Shown one piece after another: positions 22,163 to 33,018 of a stretch of 64,000 bases of DNA. Every line of letters begins with the position of its first letter. Position 1 is the first letter of the stretch. This stretch comes from Agarophyton chilense (taxonomy: Eukaryota > Rhodophyta > Florideophyceae > Gracilariales > Gracilariaceae): the NCBI GenBank assembly GCA_030374765.1, contig JARGXX010000095.1, forward strand, positions 1,488,001-1,552,000, read 5' to 3'. The notes under the pieces were generated by a model. The model had not been told where the DNA came from and ran no database searches. It was given only the letters and a program-made list of their open reading frames with translations. A program made the translations under genes and the position numbers.

Positions 22163-25100
22163 ATGTCGGACATGGAAATGGAATCCGAAAGTACTACCGG
22201 GATGAAAATCCCTCGTTTTCATGGAAGGCGTGGTGATGATTATGCCCTATGGCGCCATCGCCTTCGTGCTGCATGCCGTGTTAAAGGTGTGTGGAACGTT
22301 GTGGAATCCGATTCTGGATATTCAGCAACTACTGAAGCAACATCGGATACCGCTATTGATAGCGCTCGAGTTGTCGCCAAGCGCGAGAAGGCATGTGGAA
22401 TCATAATATGCGCCTTGGGTGATGCGCCACTTCGTGTGGTCATGGATGTCGACGACGACCCGGCGCGCATGCTCGCATTACTTGATGCACGGTATGCGTC
22501 CAATCGTACTGTATCCAGAATTGCTGTGCAGACTCAACTATTCCGTATGGGATACAATGGTCAGAATATGTCAGGCTATGTGGACCAGTACACGGCGTTA
22601 TTTGCTCAGTTAGAGCGCATGGGGAAGGATGCGGCAGTACCGGAGTCGCACAAAGCTCCCATGTTACTTGCTTCTATTGATCCCAATTGCACACTGGAGT
22701 CTACTGCTGCAGCTCTTCGAACCAAGGATATCGCTGAGCTTACATGGGACTACGTGGCCACGACCCTCATAGATGAATACAACGCGAAACAGGTGTCTGC
22801 AAGGCCGTCTGGACGTAGTTCACGTCGCAAAAAGAAGGGCAGGAAAAAATCTGGTCGACATTCTGAATCGACTAATCGTACCCGCAGTAGTGCAAACAAC
22901 GAAGATGAGGAGTCTGATGGTCACTCCGACATTGAGTCTACTGCTCGTGCACTTGCTGCCGCCTTGAGATCGTCATCATTTGATCGTTCAGGATCGAGCA
23001 ATGGACATCATTGCGACTTCTGTGATCGCGATGGACACACACAAGATCGTTGCTTTATGAATCCGGACAACCCGGACAACCACTTGCCGCAGAGTATCCT
23101 CGATAAACTGTCGCCACAACCCAAGCGAATGGGTGGCAGTAGTGGTAGAAGCGCCTCGAGCAAGTCTTCTAGAAAGTCTGGCAAAATCGAAATTGCTGGT
23201 GCAACTGTGGAAAGGACCACTATAGTTCCGCCGAATGACCTGAGTACCTACGCAGACAGCGGTGCGACAGTACATTGCTTCCATTCTGTTTGTGCGTTCG
23301 TGCCCGGTTCACTTGAACCTTGCGACGAAAGGACAGTGATGCTTGCCGATAACACATCTGTTACATCTAAACAACGCGGAGAGGTGATCATTCCTTTGGA
23401 CAATGCGAACATACGTCTGAGTGATGCCCTACTGACCCCCGCTCTGGGATACAACTTGGTTTCAACCGGGTGTTTGGCCGACAAAGGTATTGAGTCGCTC
23501 TTCGGTCGTCATAGTGTACGTTTGACGCTAGAGTCAAATGGTTTTGAGGTGGGCATTGGTGATCGTGACAAGGTATCTCGCATGTACACACTGCCTCAAC
23601 CTTTAGAGCATGCTGGTGTGGAACTTGCGCTTTCGACTAAGTCTACGGAGACTCAACTGTGGCACCGACGACTGGCTCACATCAACCAACGTGATCTGCA
23701 ACATGTACACAAGTACGCAGATGGAGTGCCGCCCTTGTGTGACATGGAGGAGGTATGCCGAGCATGTCGACTTGGCAAGGCTCATAAGCTTCCGTTCCCA
23801 GGTCACTTTGAACATGCATCCGCGGTTGGTGACATTGTGCACTCGGATATTGTAGGTCCTCTGGAAAAGTCTTTTCCGGAAAAGTTTCAATATGCATGTA
23901 CATTCCTCGATGATCACTCACGGTATGTGTTCCTAGGTCTGGTGATCCATCGCAGTGCTCTTAGTGACGTGTTTGTGGGTATTGCGGCAAAGTTTAAGCA
24001 GCTTGGAGGAGTGCATATCAAAAGTTTGCACTCGGACGGTGCAGAAGAATATATTGCCCTGCAAGAGAACTTGGCAGCAGAACATGGCCTCACTTCTTTC
24101 TCTGCTCCATACACCCCCGAACACAACGCTATAGCTGAGCGCATCAATCGTACCATGGTGGAAGCTGCTCGATCGTTGCTGATCCAAGCCGATCTACCAG
24201 AATGTTTGTGGCCATATGCGCTGAAACATGTTATCTTTGTGCGTAATCGAGTGCAACATTCTACTGTTAACAACAGTCCCTACTTTCTGGTAACTGGAAA
24301 TAAACCTTTGTTGAAGCACGTGCGTGTGTTTGGATGCACTGCATTCGTGCTAAGGACTCCGCGTGGACCCAAGTTCGAGTCTCGTGCACTTGAGGGAGTG
24401 TACTTGGAGACTCTTGAGCATGGTGTGTACAAGGTACTCGTCGTTGATAATGACGGTACACCGCGTATTATTGAGTCACGACATGTTACTTTTGATGAAT
24501 CCAAGTTCCCTGGCGCATCATCTCTTGCCAACTACATGGATGATGAAAGTGCGTCAGATGCTGACTATAGCTCCGATATGGGATTATGTGATAGCATTGA
24601 TGACGAATCGGATACCTTCTCCGTCGATAATGTTGAGGAGGAGGTGGTTCATGACGGATCCTCGCACCGGATTCCAGCACTCAGGCAGTCGGAGTCAGAC
24701 TCCGGCAGCAATGAAGACGATGCACAGGATTCCGAAAGTGATGACGAAAGTGCTGCTGATGACCTTGATACATCTGCCAACGCTGATACGGAACCACGCT
24801 ACCCGCGGCGCACGCGCCGTCAACCTCTGAGGTGGTTCATGGCAGGGTCTGCTCACTGTACATCGCAAGTCAAAGTCACTACTAGTGATGAGCCCTCACT
24901 CAAGGAGGCAATGTCCGCCAGTGCGGAGGAGCGTACCATGTGGCAAGCAGCCGTCGATGAAGAGTTTTCATCATTGGAGTCGAAGCAAACTTGGAAACCT
25001 GATGACTCTCCTGCTTCACAACCACTACCAACTCACGTCATACTGAAGGTAAAGCGCAATGCTGATGGGTCAGTTGAACGTTTTAAGGCTCGTGTTGTAG

Positions 25101-26464
25101 CCGGTGGAAACCACCAAACATATGGTCAGGACTACATGGAGACTTATGCACCAGTTGTTTCGTTCTCTTTGGTTCGCATATTCTTGTATCTGACGTTATG
25201 CTTGCGCATGTATGTGGTACAGGTGGATGTGAAGACTGCGTTTCTCAATGGCGAACTTGAGGAAGATGTGTGGATCATGTCACCTCGAGGTATACCTGGC
25301 GTGACTTCACGATGCTTCAAATTGCTCAAGGCTATCTATGGACTGAAGCAAGCGCACTTGGCATGGCACGACAAAATATGCGAGGATATGAAAAGCATAT
25401 GTTTTGAAGAGTTACCGAGTGCACCTTGCGTGTTTCGCCGCCAAAACGAGAGCAATGAGGATGCGTTCGTGCTAGTTTATGTGGATGACTTGCTAATATT
25501 CACAACTTCTGCCATGGAACGTGATTCGATTTTGGAGGAGCTTAAGTCGTTTTACGAGCTGCGTGTGGCGGACGAAGTGAACTTGTACATCGGCGTTGAA
25601 TTCAAATGGACTTTAGATTCAGATGGTCGACCTGTGTCGCTGTATCTTGGTCAGTCACTGTACACGGAAAGCGTGTTGCGCCGTTTCGGGTTTCAGCGAT
25701 CCAAGCCGGCATGCACCCCTATGGTAGAATCTTTTTTTACCGGGTGGACATCTGAGAAAGACAAATCCATCCAGGATACTCAGCTGTACCAGCAGATCAT
25801 TGGATCGCTTTTGTATTTGGCACTGAGAACTCGGTTGGATATATTAGCACCCGTCCTAATCTTGGCTCGTTTTCAGAAATCGCCCACGGCCTACTGTCAC
25901 AAGGCGGCAAAGCGGGTTCTTCGTTACCTTCGCGGTACAACTGAACATGGTGTGCACTATCACTCTGGCATGGTGAAACTGGAGGCGTACGTTGACTCTG
26001 ACTACGCTGCGGACACGCGTGATCGCAAGTCAATGTCTGGTTTCTTAGTGAAGCTTGGCAAAGCGACATGTATGTGGGGCGCAAGAAAACAGGCTTCGGT
26101 GGCGTTGTCTACCGGCGAGGCCGAGTATTATGCTTTGACGCTTGCGTGTCAGGAGGTCATTTGGTTGAAGCGTGTGCTTAAGGAGATTGGATGGAAAGTG
26201 CAAGGTGCTGTGCCCATTCGTTCGGACAACCAGTGCGCCATTGACTGGGCAACTGGTGAACGCTGTCCGTCGGGTCGCGCTAAGCACATTGACGTTAAGT
26301 TGCACTTCGTTCGGGAACTAGTCAAGGATAGTCACATGAATGTGACGTACGTTCCAAGTGAAGACAATGATGCGGACTTCTTAACTAAACCACTTGGCCC
26401 AGGTCTTCACAACAATAACGCGGACCGTGTTGGACTTGGCCGACCAGTCGAGGAGGAGTGTTGA
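22163..26464 (+). CDS. Copia Gag-Pol polyprotein, unit 1
   Basis: An intact 1433-residue single frame. In order: Gag; a CX2CX4HX4C zinc knuckle (CDFCDRDGHTQDRC) near 283-297; protease with DSGAT near 365; integrase with its HHCC domain (WHRRLAH to CRACRLGK, about 499-540) and D, D, E in SDIVGP, HSDGAEEY and AERINRT (about 561, 623 and 658); an acidic Ser/Asp-rich linker (about 790-880); reverse transcriptase with KARVVAGG (about 975), VDVKTAFLNG and LVYVDDLLIF (about 1106); RNase H with YVDSDYAAD, STGEAEYYAL and SDNQCAID (about 1275-1356). Integrase before RT is the copia order. Gag and Pol share one frame with no shift. The stop codon lies inside LTR 2. No lesion is visible. Unit 2 differs at three residues. 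Confidence 0.97.
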   Translation: MSDMEMESESTTGMKIPRFHGRRGDDYALWRHRLRAACRVKGVWNVVESDSGYSATTEATSDTAIDSARVVAKREKACGIIICALGDAPLRVVMDVDDDPARMLALLDARYASNRTVSRIAVQTQLFRMGYNGQNMSGYVDQYTALFAQLERMGKDAAVPESHKAPMLLASIDPNCTLESTAAALRTKDIAELTWDYVATTLIDEYNAKQVSARPSGRSSRRKKKGRKKSGRHSESTNRTRSSANNEDEESDGHSDIESTARALAAALRSSSFDRSGSSNGHHCDFCDRDGHTQDRCFMNPDNPDNHLPQSILDKLSPQPKRMGGSSGRSASSKSSRKSGKIEIAGATVERTTIVPPNDLSTYADSGATVHCFHSVCAFVPGSLEPCDERTVMLADNTSVTSKQRGEVIIPLDNANIRLSDALLTPALGYNLVSTGCLADKGIESLFGRHSVRLTLESNGFEVGIGDRDKVSRMYTLPQPLEHAGVELALSTKSTETQLWHRRLAHINQRDLQHVHKYADGVPPLCDMEEVCRACRLGKAHKLPFPGHFEHASAVGDIVHSDIVGPLEKSFPEKFQYACTFLDDHSRYVFLGLVIHRSALSDVFVGIAAKFKQLGGVHIKSLHSDGAEEYIALQENLAAEHGLTSFSAPYTPEHNAIAERINRTMVEAARSLLIQADLPECLWPYALKHVIFVRNRVQHSTVNNSPYFLVTGNKPLLKHVRVFGCTAFVLRTPRGPKFESRALEGVYLETLEHGVYKVLVVDNDGTPRIIESRHVTFDESKFPGASSLANYMDDESASDADYSSDMGLCDSIDDESDTFSVDNVEEEVVHDGSSHRIPALRQSESDSGSNEDDAQDSESDDESAADDLDTSANADTEPRYPRRTRRQPLRWFMAGSAHCTSQVKVTTSDEPSLKEAMSASAEERTMWQAAVDEEFSSLESKQTWKPDDSPASQPLPTHVILKVKRNADGSVERFKARVVAGGNHQTYGQDYMETYAPVVSFSLVRIFLYLTLCLRMYVVQVDVKTAFLNGELEEDVWIMSPRGIPGVTSRCFKLLKAIYGLKQAHLAWHDKICEDMKSICFEELPSAPCVFRRQNESNEDAFVLVYVDDLLIFTTSAMERDSILEELKSFYELRVADEVNLYIGVEFKWTLDSDGRPVSLYLGQSLYTESVLRRFGFQRSKPACTPMVESFFTGWTSEKDKSIQDTQLYQQIIGSLLYLALRTRLDILAPVLILARFQKSPTAYCHKAAKRVLRYLRGTTEHGVHYHSGMVKLEAYVDSDYAADTRDRKSMSGFLVKLGKATCMWGARKQASVALSTGEAEYYALTLACQEVIWLKRVLKEIGWKVQGAVPIRSDNQCAIDWATGERCPSGRAKHIDVKLHFVRELVKDSHMNVTYVPSEDNDADFLTKPLGPGLHNNNADRVGLGRPVEEEC
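26450..26458 (+). promoter_or_regulatory. Copia polypurine tract, inside the coding frame
   Basis: gaggaggag abuts LTR 2 and encodes the three glutamates before the last cysteine of the polyprotein. The same tract abuts LTR 3 at 32332-32340. The primer for plus-strand synthesis is thus also codons, and the frame ends with two codons (TGT TGA) supplied by the LTR. Confidence 0.8.
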
Positions 26465-27131
26465 GGTTTGGTCGACTGTGCCCCCAAGCCCTTTGGAGTG
26501 TTGGAAATAGTGGAAAACAAAAAGTGGATTTAAGCATGGGCACTTTTGGGCACCCTCCGCGGAAAAACGCATATGCGCCTCATCTCAATCTCAACGTGAA
26601 ACGGCCATCTGATTGGCTACTGCAAATGCCCTCATGCAACGTGGTATGGACAAGTGGTCTGGTTCTAATGGGGCGTGTTGGGGCTTCGGCCCAAGTGGAG
26701 CGATTTGATTGGACGAGAGCGCTGAATGAGCACGGGCTATGCAGTTGGAGAGAACGTGCGAATGTGGGCTGGATACGGGGTTTGGCCGTAACAGCCGAAT
26801 CTGGGCTGCGCGGGGTGGTTGGCACTGGCGCACCACTTTGGATGATTTTTTGAGTTTTTATTTGATATGCTTCATGTTTGAAATTGTTTTGGCGCGCAAC
26901 TCCTCGTCGCACAGTGGCAAGGTGTGAGACGTGGGTGACCCGCCGACGGTCAGCACCGGCGGCGGAACTGCGTGCGAGGTAGATATAGTTTTCAATGACG
27001 GTCGCCAACGATCGAAGTAAATTGTCAAGGCTGACTACCTTCCTTTGTTTCTCTTCTTTTATTTTTCTCTTCTTCTCGTCTTTTCCCCCTCTTCTTCCTT
27101 TTCCTTTACCTAACCTGCGCTCACGTTGTGA
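26459..27131 (+). repeat. Copia LTR 2 (shared central LTR)
   Basis: 673 bp, serving as 3' LTR of unit 1 and 5' LTR of unit 2. No target duplication is present at either of its edges, which rules out two separate adjacent insertions. Confidence 0.95.
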
Positions 27132-28044
27132 AGTTATGGGCCCAGAGCGTCGACTCTTCGCAGACGTCACGCTCTACTAACATTTATTTGGATTCAAGAA
27201 GATTCCCTACTGCGACAGGTGCGCGATCTACGACTAACGCTCATCTGGATTCAAGAAGTTATTTTGTTTTGCGACAGGCGTGTACCCTGCGGACTTCCTC
27301 CTTTGTGGCGAAAACATATCGCGTTTGTTAGTACCCCCTTGGCACGAGACCGGGAAGTCTGCCAAATCCTGCTCTCCGTCCGTAGAGTACGGAGGTCGAT
27401 GAATTGGGCTTGGAAGTGTAGGAGCAACCGTACTACACCGCACGACCGCGCTACTTTCCCGCAAGAGGCTAGCTTGGGTCAACTGGGGGAAGTGTATCTT
27501 GACGACACCCCTCCTTGGGACGCCTCGTAGGGACTAAAAGCGCCGGACTCTGAAGTGCGCAGAGTTCGGTAGGTAATCAAAGCGTACCTCACCTGGAGAG
27601 AGTAACCAGGGTCCAGGGGATCATCCTTTAGGGTAGCGGAGGTAGTTTCTCCCGCCAGTGCGCCCGCCTACCTCGAGCAAGTCTCGGTAGGTTCAATCAA
27701 GAAGTTTCAACCCGAAGTCGAGAAGTTTGTCTGTTCCGGGTACGCCTTCTGCCACTGCCCGTGAGTATACTCCAAGCGTGGGAGCACCCGAGCTCCGCTT
27801 GTGATCGCGTACGAGACGCGTCTCGGTGAGCGTTGCAGGCTACGTCAAAAGTCTCCGCTGTCGTCCTCGCTGTCGAACGTTTGAGTTGGGATACTCCGTT
27901 CGGGCAAGCTCGGCCACGAATTCATCACTGCTCGTGGCCCTTTTCTTAAACTTCCCAAGGCATTGAGTCCCTCACTCTGCTTCCCTCTACTAATTAATTT
28001 CGTTTGGTTCCGTTCTATCTGCTTCGTGGATAACAGACAGAAAT
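27132..28044 (+). promoter_or_regulatory. Copia leader, unit 2
   Basis: Same 913-bp leader as 21250-22162, with the candidate primer site at 27137-27149 and one base change at 28007. Confidence 0.6.
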
Positions 28045-31000
28045 ATGTCGGACATGGAAATGGAATCCGAAAGTACTACCGGGATGAAAATCCCTCGTTT
28101 TCATGGAAGGCGTGGTGATGATTATGCCCTATGGCGCCATCGCCTTCGTGCTGCATGCCGTGTTAAAGGTGTGTGGAACGTTGTGGAATCCGATTCTGGA
28201 TATTCAGCAACTACTGAAGCAACATCGGATACCGCTATTGATAGCGCTCGAGTTGTCGCCAAGCGCGAGAAGGCATGTGGAATCATAATATGCGCCTTGG
28301 GTGATGCGCCACTTCGTGTGGTCATGGATGTCGACGACGACCCGGCGCGCATGCTCGCATTACTTGATGCACGGTATGCGTCCAATCGTACTGTATCCAG
28401 AATTGCTGTGCAGACTCAACTATTCCGTATGGGATACAATGGTCAGAATATGTCAGGCTATGTGGACCAGTACACGGCGTTATTTGCTCAGTTAGAGCGC
28501 ATGGGGAAGGATGCGGCAGTACCGGAGTCGCACAAAGCTCCCATGTTACTTGCTTCTATTGATCCCAATTGCACACTGGAGTCTACTGCTGCAGCTCTTC
28601 GAACCAAGGATATCGCTGAGCTTACATGGGACTACGTGGCCACGACCCTCATAGATGAATACAACGCGAAACAGGTGTCTGCAAGGCCGTCTGGACGTAG
28701 TTCACGTCGCAAAAAGAAGGGCAGGAAAAAATCTGGTCGACATTCTGAATCGACTAATCGTACCCGCAGTAGTGCAAACAACGAAGATGAGGAGTCTGAT
28801 GGTCACTCCGACATTGAGTCTACTGCTCGTGCACTTGCTGCCGCCTTGAGATCGTCATCATTTGATCGTTCAGGATCGAGCAATGGACATCATTGCGACT
28901 TCTGTGATCGCGATGGACACACACAAGATCGTTGCTTTATGAATCCGGACAACCCGGACAACCACTTGCCGCAGAGTATCCTCGATAAACTGTCGCCACA
29001 ACCCAAGCGAATGGGTGGCAGTAGTGGTAGAAGCGCCTCGAGCAAGTCTTCTAGAAAGTCTGGCAAAATCGAAATTGCTGGTGCAACTGTGGAAAGGACC
29101 ACTATAGTTCCGCCGAATGACCTGAGTACCTACGCAGACAGCGGTGCGACAGTACATTGCTTCCATTCTGTTTGTGCGTTCGTGCCCGGTTCACTTGAAC
29201 CTTGCGACGAAAGGACAGTGATGCTTGCCGATAACACATCTGTTACATCTAAACAACGCGGAGAGGTGATCATTCCTTTGGACAATGCGAACATACGTCT
29301 GAGTGATGCCCTACTGACCCCCGCTCTGGGATACAACTTGGTTTCAACCGGGTGTTTGGCCGACAAAGGTATTGAGTCGCTCTTCGGTCGTCATAGTGTA
29401 CGTTTGACGCTAGAGTCAAATGGTTTTGAGGTGGGCATTGGTGATCGTGACAAGGTATCTCGCATGTACACACTGCCTCAACCTTTAGAGCATGCTGGTG
29501 TGGAACTTGCGCTTTCGACTAAGTCTACGGAGACTCAACTGTGGCACCGACGACTGGCTCACATCAACCAACGTGATCTGCAACATGTACACAAGTACGC
29601 AGATGGAGTGCCGCCCTTGTGTGACATGGAGGAGGTATGCCGAGCATGTCGACTTGGCAAGGCTCATAAGCTTCCGTTCCCAGGTCACTTTGAACATGCA
29701 TCCGCGGTTGGTGACATTGTGCACTCGGATATTGTAGGTCCTCTGGAAAAGTCTTTTCCGGAAAAGTTTCAATATGCATGTACATTCCTCGATGATCACT
29801 CACGGTATGTGTTCCTAGGTCTGGTGATCCATCGCAGTGCTCTTAGTGACGTGTTTGTGGGTATTGCGGCAAAGTTTAAGCAGCTTGGAGGAGTGCATAT
29901 CAAAAGTTTGCACTCGGACGGTGCAGAAGAATATATTGCCCTGCAAGAGAACTTGGCAGCAGAACATGGCCTCACTTCTTTCTCTGCTCCATACACCCCC
30001 GAACACAACGCTATAGCTGAGCGCATCAATCGTACCATGGTGGAAGCTGCTCGATCGTTGCTGATCCAAGCCGATCTACCAGAATGTTTGTGGCCATATG
30101 CGCTGAAACATGTTATCTTTGTGCGTAATCGAGTGCAACATTCTACTGTTAACAACAGTCCCTACTTTCTGGTAACTGGAAATAAACCTTTGTTGAAGCA
30201 CGTGCGTGTGTTTGGATGCACTGCATTCGTGCTAAGGACTCCGCGTGGACCCAAGTTCGAGTCTCGTGCACTTGAGGGAGTGTACTTGGAGACTCTTGAG
30301 CATGGTGTGTACAAGGTACTCGTCGTTGATAATGACGGTACACCGCGTATTATTGAGTCACGACATGTTACTTTTGATGAATCCAAGTTCCCTGGCGCAT
30401 CATCTCTTGCCAACTACATGGATGATGAAAGTGCGTCAGATGCTGACTATAGCTCCGATATGGGATTATGTGATAGCATTGATGACGAATCGGATACCTT
30501 CTCCGTCGATAATGTTGAGGAGGAGGTGGTTCATGACGGATCCTCGCACCTGATTCCAGCACTCAGGCAGTCGGAGTCAGACTCCGGCAGCAATGAAGAC
30601 GATGCACAGGATTCCGAAAGTGATGACGAAAGTGCTGCTGATGACCTTGATACATCTGCCAACGCTGATACGGAACCACGCTACCCGCGGCGCACGCGCC
30701 GTCAACCTCTGAGGTGGTTCATGGCAGGGTCTGCTCACTGTACATCGCAAGTCAAAGTCACTACTAGTGATGAGCCCTCACTCAAGGAGGCAATGTCCGC
30801 CAGTGCGGAGGAGCGTACCATGTGGCAAGCAGCCGTCGATGAAGAGTTTTCATCATTGGAGTCGAAGCAAACTTGGAAACCTGATGACTCTCCTGCTTCA
30901 CAACCACTACCAACTCACGTCATACTGAAGGTAAAGCGCAATGCTGATGGGTCAGTTGAACGTTTTAAGGCTCGTGTTGTAGCCGGTGGAAACCACCAAA

Positions 31001-32346
31001 CATATGGTCAGGACTACATGGAGACTTATGCACCAGTTGTTTCGTTCTCTTTGGTTCGCATATTCTTGTATCTGACGTTATGCTTGCGCATGTATGTGGT
31101 ACAGGTGGATGTGAAGACTGCGTTTCTCAATGGCGAACTTGAGGAAGATGTGTGGATCATGTCACCTCGAGGTATACCTGGCGTGACTTCACGATGCTTC
31201 AAATTGCTCAAGGCTATCTATGGACTGAAGCAAGCGCACTTGGCATGGCACGACAAACTATGCGAGGATATGAAAAGCATATGTTTTGAAGAGTTACCGA
31301 GTGCACCTTGCGTGTTTCGCCGCCAAAACGAGAGCAATGAGGATGCGTTCGTGCTAGTTTATGTGGATGACTTGCTAATATTCACAACTTCTGCCATGGA
31401 ACGTGATTCGATTTTGGAGGAGCTTAAGTCGTTTTACGAGCTGCGTGTGGCGGACGAAGTGAACTTGTACCTCGGCGTTGAATTCAAATGGACTTTAGAT
31501 TCAGATGGTCGACCTGTGTCGCTGTATCTTGGTCAGTCACTGTACACGGAAAGCGTGTTGCGCCGTTTCGGGTTTCAGCGATCCAAGCCGGCATGCACCC
31601 CTATGGTAGAATCTTTTTTTACCGGGTGGACATCTGAGAAAGACAAATCCATCCAGGATACTCAGCTGTACCAGCAGATCATTGGATCGCTTTTGTATTT
31701 GGCACTGAGAACTCGGTTGGATATATTAGCACCCGTCCTAATCTTGGCTCGTTTTCAGAAATCGCCCACGGCCTACTGTCACAAGGCGGCAAAGCGGGTT
31801 CTTCGTTACCTTCGCGGTACAACTGAACATGGTGTGCACTATCACTCTGGCATGGTGAAACTGGAGGCGTACGTTGACTCTGACTACGCTGCGGACACGC
31901 GTGATCGCAAGTCAATGTCTGGTTTCTTAGTGAAGCTTGGCAAAGCGACATGTATGTGGGGCGCAAGAAAACAGGCTTCGGTGGCGTTGTCTACCGGCGA
32001 GGCCGAGTATTATGCTTTGACGCTTGCGTGTCAGGAGGTCATTTGGTTGAAGCGTGTGCTTAAGGAGATTGGATGGAAAGTGCAAGGTGCTGTGCCCATT
32101 CGTTCGGACAACCAGTGCGCCATTGACTGGGCAACTGGTGAACGCTGTCCGTCGGGTCGCGCTAAGCACATTGACGTTAAGTTGCACTTCGTTCGGGAAC
32201 TAGTCAAGGATAGTCACATGAATGTGACGTACGTTCCAAGTGAAGACAATGATGCGGACTTCTTAACTAAACCACTTGGCCCAGGTCTTCACAACAATAA
32301 CGCGGACCGTGTTGGACTTGGCCGACCAGTCGAGGAGGAGTGTTGA
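28045..32346 (+). CDS. Copia Gag-Pol polyprotein, unit 2
   Basis: An intact 1433-residue frame with the same domains as unit 1. Three residue changes: Arg to Leu in the acidic linker (SSHR to SSHL, codon at 30550-30552), Ile to Leu in HDKI (about 31258), and Ile to Leu in VNLYI (about 31471). None touches a catalytic motif. In the last two the unit 2 residue (Leu) is what I would expect as common in copia RTs, so unit 2 may be the ancestral form there; that is an inference. The stop is at 32344-32346, inside LTR 3. Confidence 0.97.
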   Translation: MSDMEMESESTTGMKIPRFHGRRGDDYALWRHRLRAACRVKGVWNVVESDSGYSATTEATSDTAIDSARVVAKREKACGIIICALGDAPLRVVMDVDDDPARMLALLDARYASNRTVSRIAVQTQLFRMGYNGQNMSGYVDQYTALFAQLERMGKDAAVPESHKAPMLLASIDPNCTLESTAAALRTKDIAELTWDYVATTLIDEYNAKQVSARPSGRSSRRKKKGRKKSGRHSESTNRTRSSANNEDEESDGHSDIESTARALAAALRSSSFDRSGSSNGHHCDFCDRDGHTQDRCFMNPDNPDNHLPQSILDKLSPQPKRMGGSSGRSASSKSSRKSGKIEIAGATVERTTIVPPNDLSTYADSGATVHCFHSVCAFVPGSLEPCDERTVMLADNTSVTSKQRGEVIIPLDNANIRLSDALLTPALGYNLVSTGCLADKGIESLFGRHSVRLTLESNGFEVGIGDRDKVSRMYTLPQPLEHAGVELALSTKSTETQLWHRRLAHINQRDLQHVHKYADGVPPLCDMEEVCRACRLGKAHKLPFPGHFEHASAVGDIVHSDIVGPLEKSFPEKFQYACTFLDDHSRYVFLGLVIHRSALSDVFVGIAAKFKQLGGVHIKSLHSDGAEEYIALQENLAAEHGLTSFSAPYTPEHNAIAERINRTMVEAARSLLIQADLPECLWPYALKHVIFVRNRVQHSTVNNSPYFLVTGNKPLLKHVRVFGCTAFVLRTPRGPKFESRALEGVYLETLEHGVYKVLVVDNDGTPRIIESRHVTFDESKFPGASSLANYMDDESASDADYSSDMGLCDSIDDESDTFSVDNVEEEVVHDGSSHLIPALRQSESDSGSNEDDAQDSESDDESAADDLDTSANADTEPRYPRRTRRQPLRWFMAGSAHCTSQVKVTTSDEPSLKEAMSASAEERTMWQAAVDEEFSSLESKQTWKPDDSPASQPLPTHVILKVKRNADGSVERFKARVVAGGNHQTYGQDYMETYAPVVSFSLVRIFLYLTLCLRMYVVQVDVKTAFLNGELEEDVWIMSPRGIPGVTSRCFKLLKAIYGLKQAHLAWHDKLCEDMKSICFEELPSAPCVFRRQNESNEDAFVLVYVDDLLIFTTSAMERDSILEELKSFYELRVADEVNLYLGVEFKWTLDSDGRPVSLYLGQSLYTESVLRRFGFQRSKPACTPMVESFFTGWTSEKDKSIQDTQLYQQIIGSLLYLALRTRLDILAPVLILARFQKSPTAYCHKAAKRVLRYLRGTTEHGVHYHSGMVKLEAYVDSDYAADTRDRKSMSGFLVKLGKATCMWGARKQASVALSTGEAEYYALTLACQEVIWLKRVLKEIGWKVQGAVPIRSDNQCAIDWATGERCPSGRAKHIDVKLHFVRELVKDSHMNVTYVPSEDNDADFLTKPLGPGLHNNNADRVGLGRPVEEEC

Positions 32347-33013
32347 GGTTTGGTCGACTGTGCCCCCAAGCCCTTTGGAGTGTTGGAAATAGTGGAAAAC
32401 AAAAAGTGGATTTAAGCATGGGCACTTTTGGGCACCCTCCGCGGAAAAACGCATATGCGCCTCATCTCAATCTCAACGTGAAACGGCCATCTGATTGGCT
32501 ACTGCAAATGCCCTCATGCAACGTGGTATGGACAAGTGGTCTGGTTCTAATGGGGCGTGTTGGGGCTTCGGCCCAAGTGGAGCGATTTGATTGGACGAGA
32601 GCGCTGAATGAGCACGGGCTATGCAGTTGGAGAGAACGTGCGAATGTGGGCTGGATACGGGGTTTGGCCGTAACAGCCGAATCTGGGCTGCGCGGGGTGG
32701 TTGGCACTGGCGCACCACTTTGGATGATTTTTTGAGTTTTTATTTGATATGCTTCATGTTTGAAATTGTTTTGGCGCGCAACTCCTCGTCGCACAGTGGC
32801 AAGGTGTGAGACGTGGGTGACCCGCCGACGGTCAGCACCGGCGGCGGAACTGCGTGCGAGGTAGATATAGTTTTCAATGACGGTCGCCAACGATCGAAGT
32901 AAATTGTCAAGGCTGACTACCTTCCTTTGTTTCTCTTCTTTTATTTTTCTCTTCTTCTCGTCTTTTCCCCCTCTTCTTCCTTTTCCTTTACCTAACCTGC
33001 GCTCACGTTGTGA
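32341..33013 (+). repeat. Copia LTR 3
   Basis: 673 bp, apparently identical to LTR 1 and 2. Downstream sequence departs from the internal region right after GTTGTGA, and ctttg follows. Confidence 0.94.
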
Positions 33014-33018
33014 CTTTG
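33014..33018. repeat. Target site duplication of copia array (right)
   Basis: ctttg, matching 20572-20576. Confidence 0.92.

Larger units (their letters stand above)
20577..33013 (+). mobile_element. Tandem Ty1/copia array: LTR-internal-LTR-internal-LTR
   Basis: Two complete copia elements in direct repeat share the central LTR. The unit length is exactly 5882 bp: LTR starts at 20577, 26459 and 32341, and ORF starts at 22163 and 28045. The three 673-bp LTRs look identical, and the two internal regions differ at only four positions that I could find. One 5-bp duplication flanks the whole array, so it occupies one integration site. Such arrays arise by unequal LTR-LTR recombination between sister chromatids or homologues, or by integration of a concatemer. 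Both units look able to encode full Gag-Pol. Confidence 0.95.

Noticed and set aside
24363..24830. Plus-strand frames inside the copia polyprotein (also 30245-30553)
   Set aside because: Shadows of the Gag-Pol frame; one is cut short by the single base that differs between the units.
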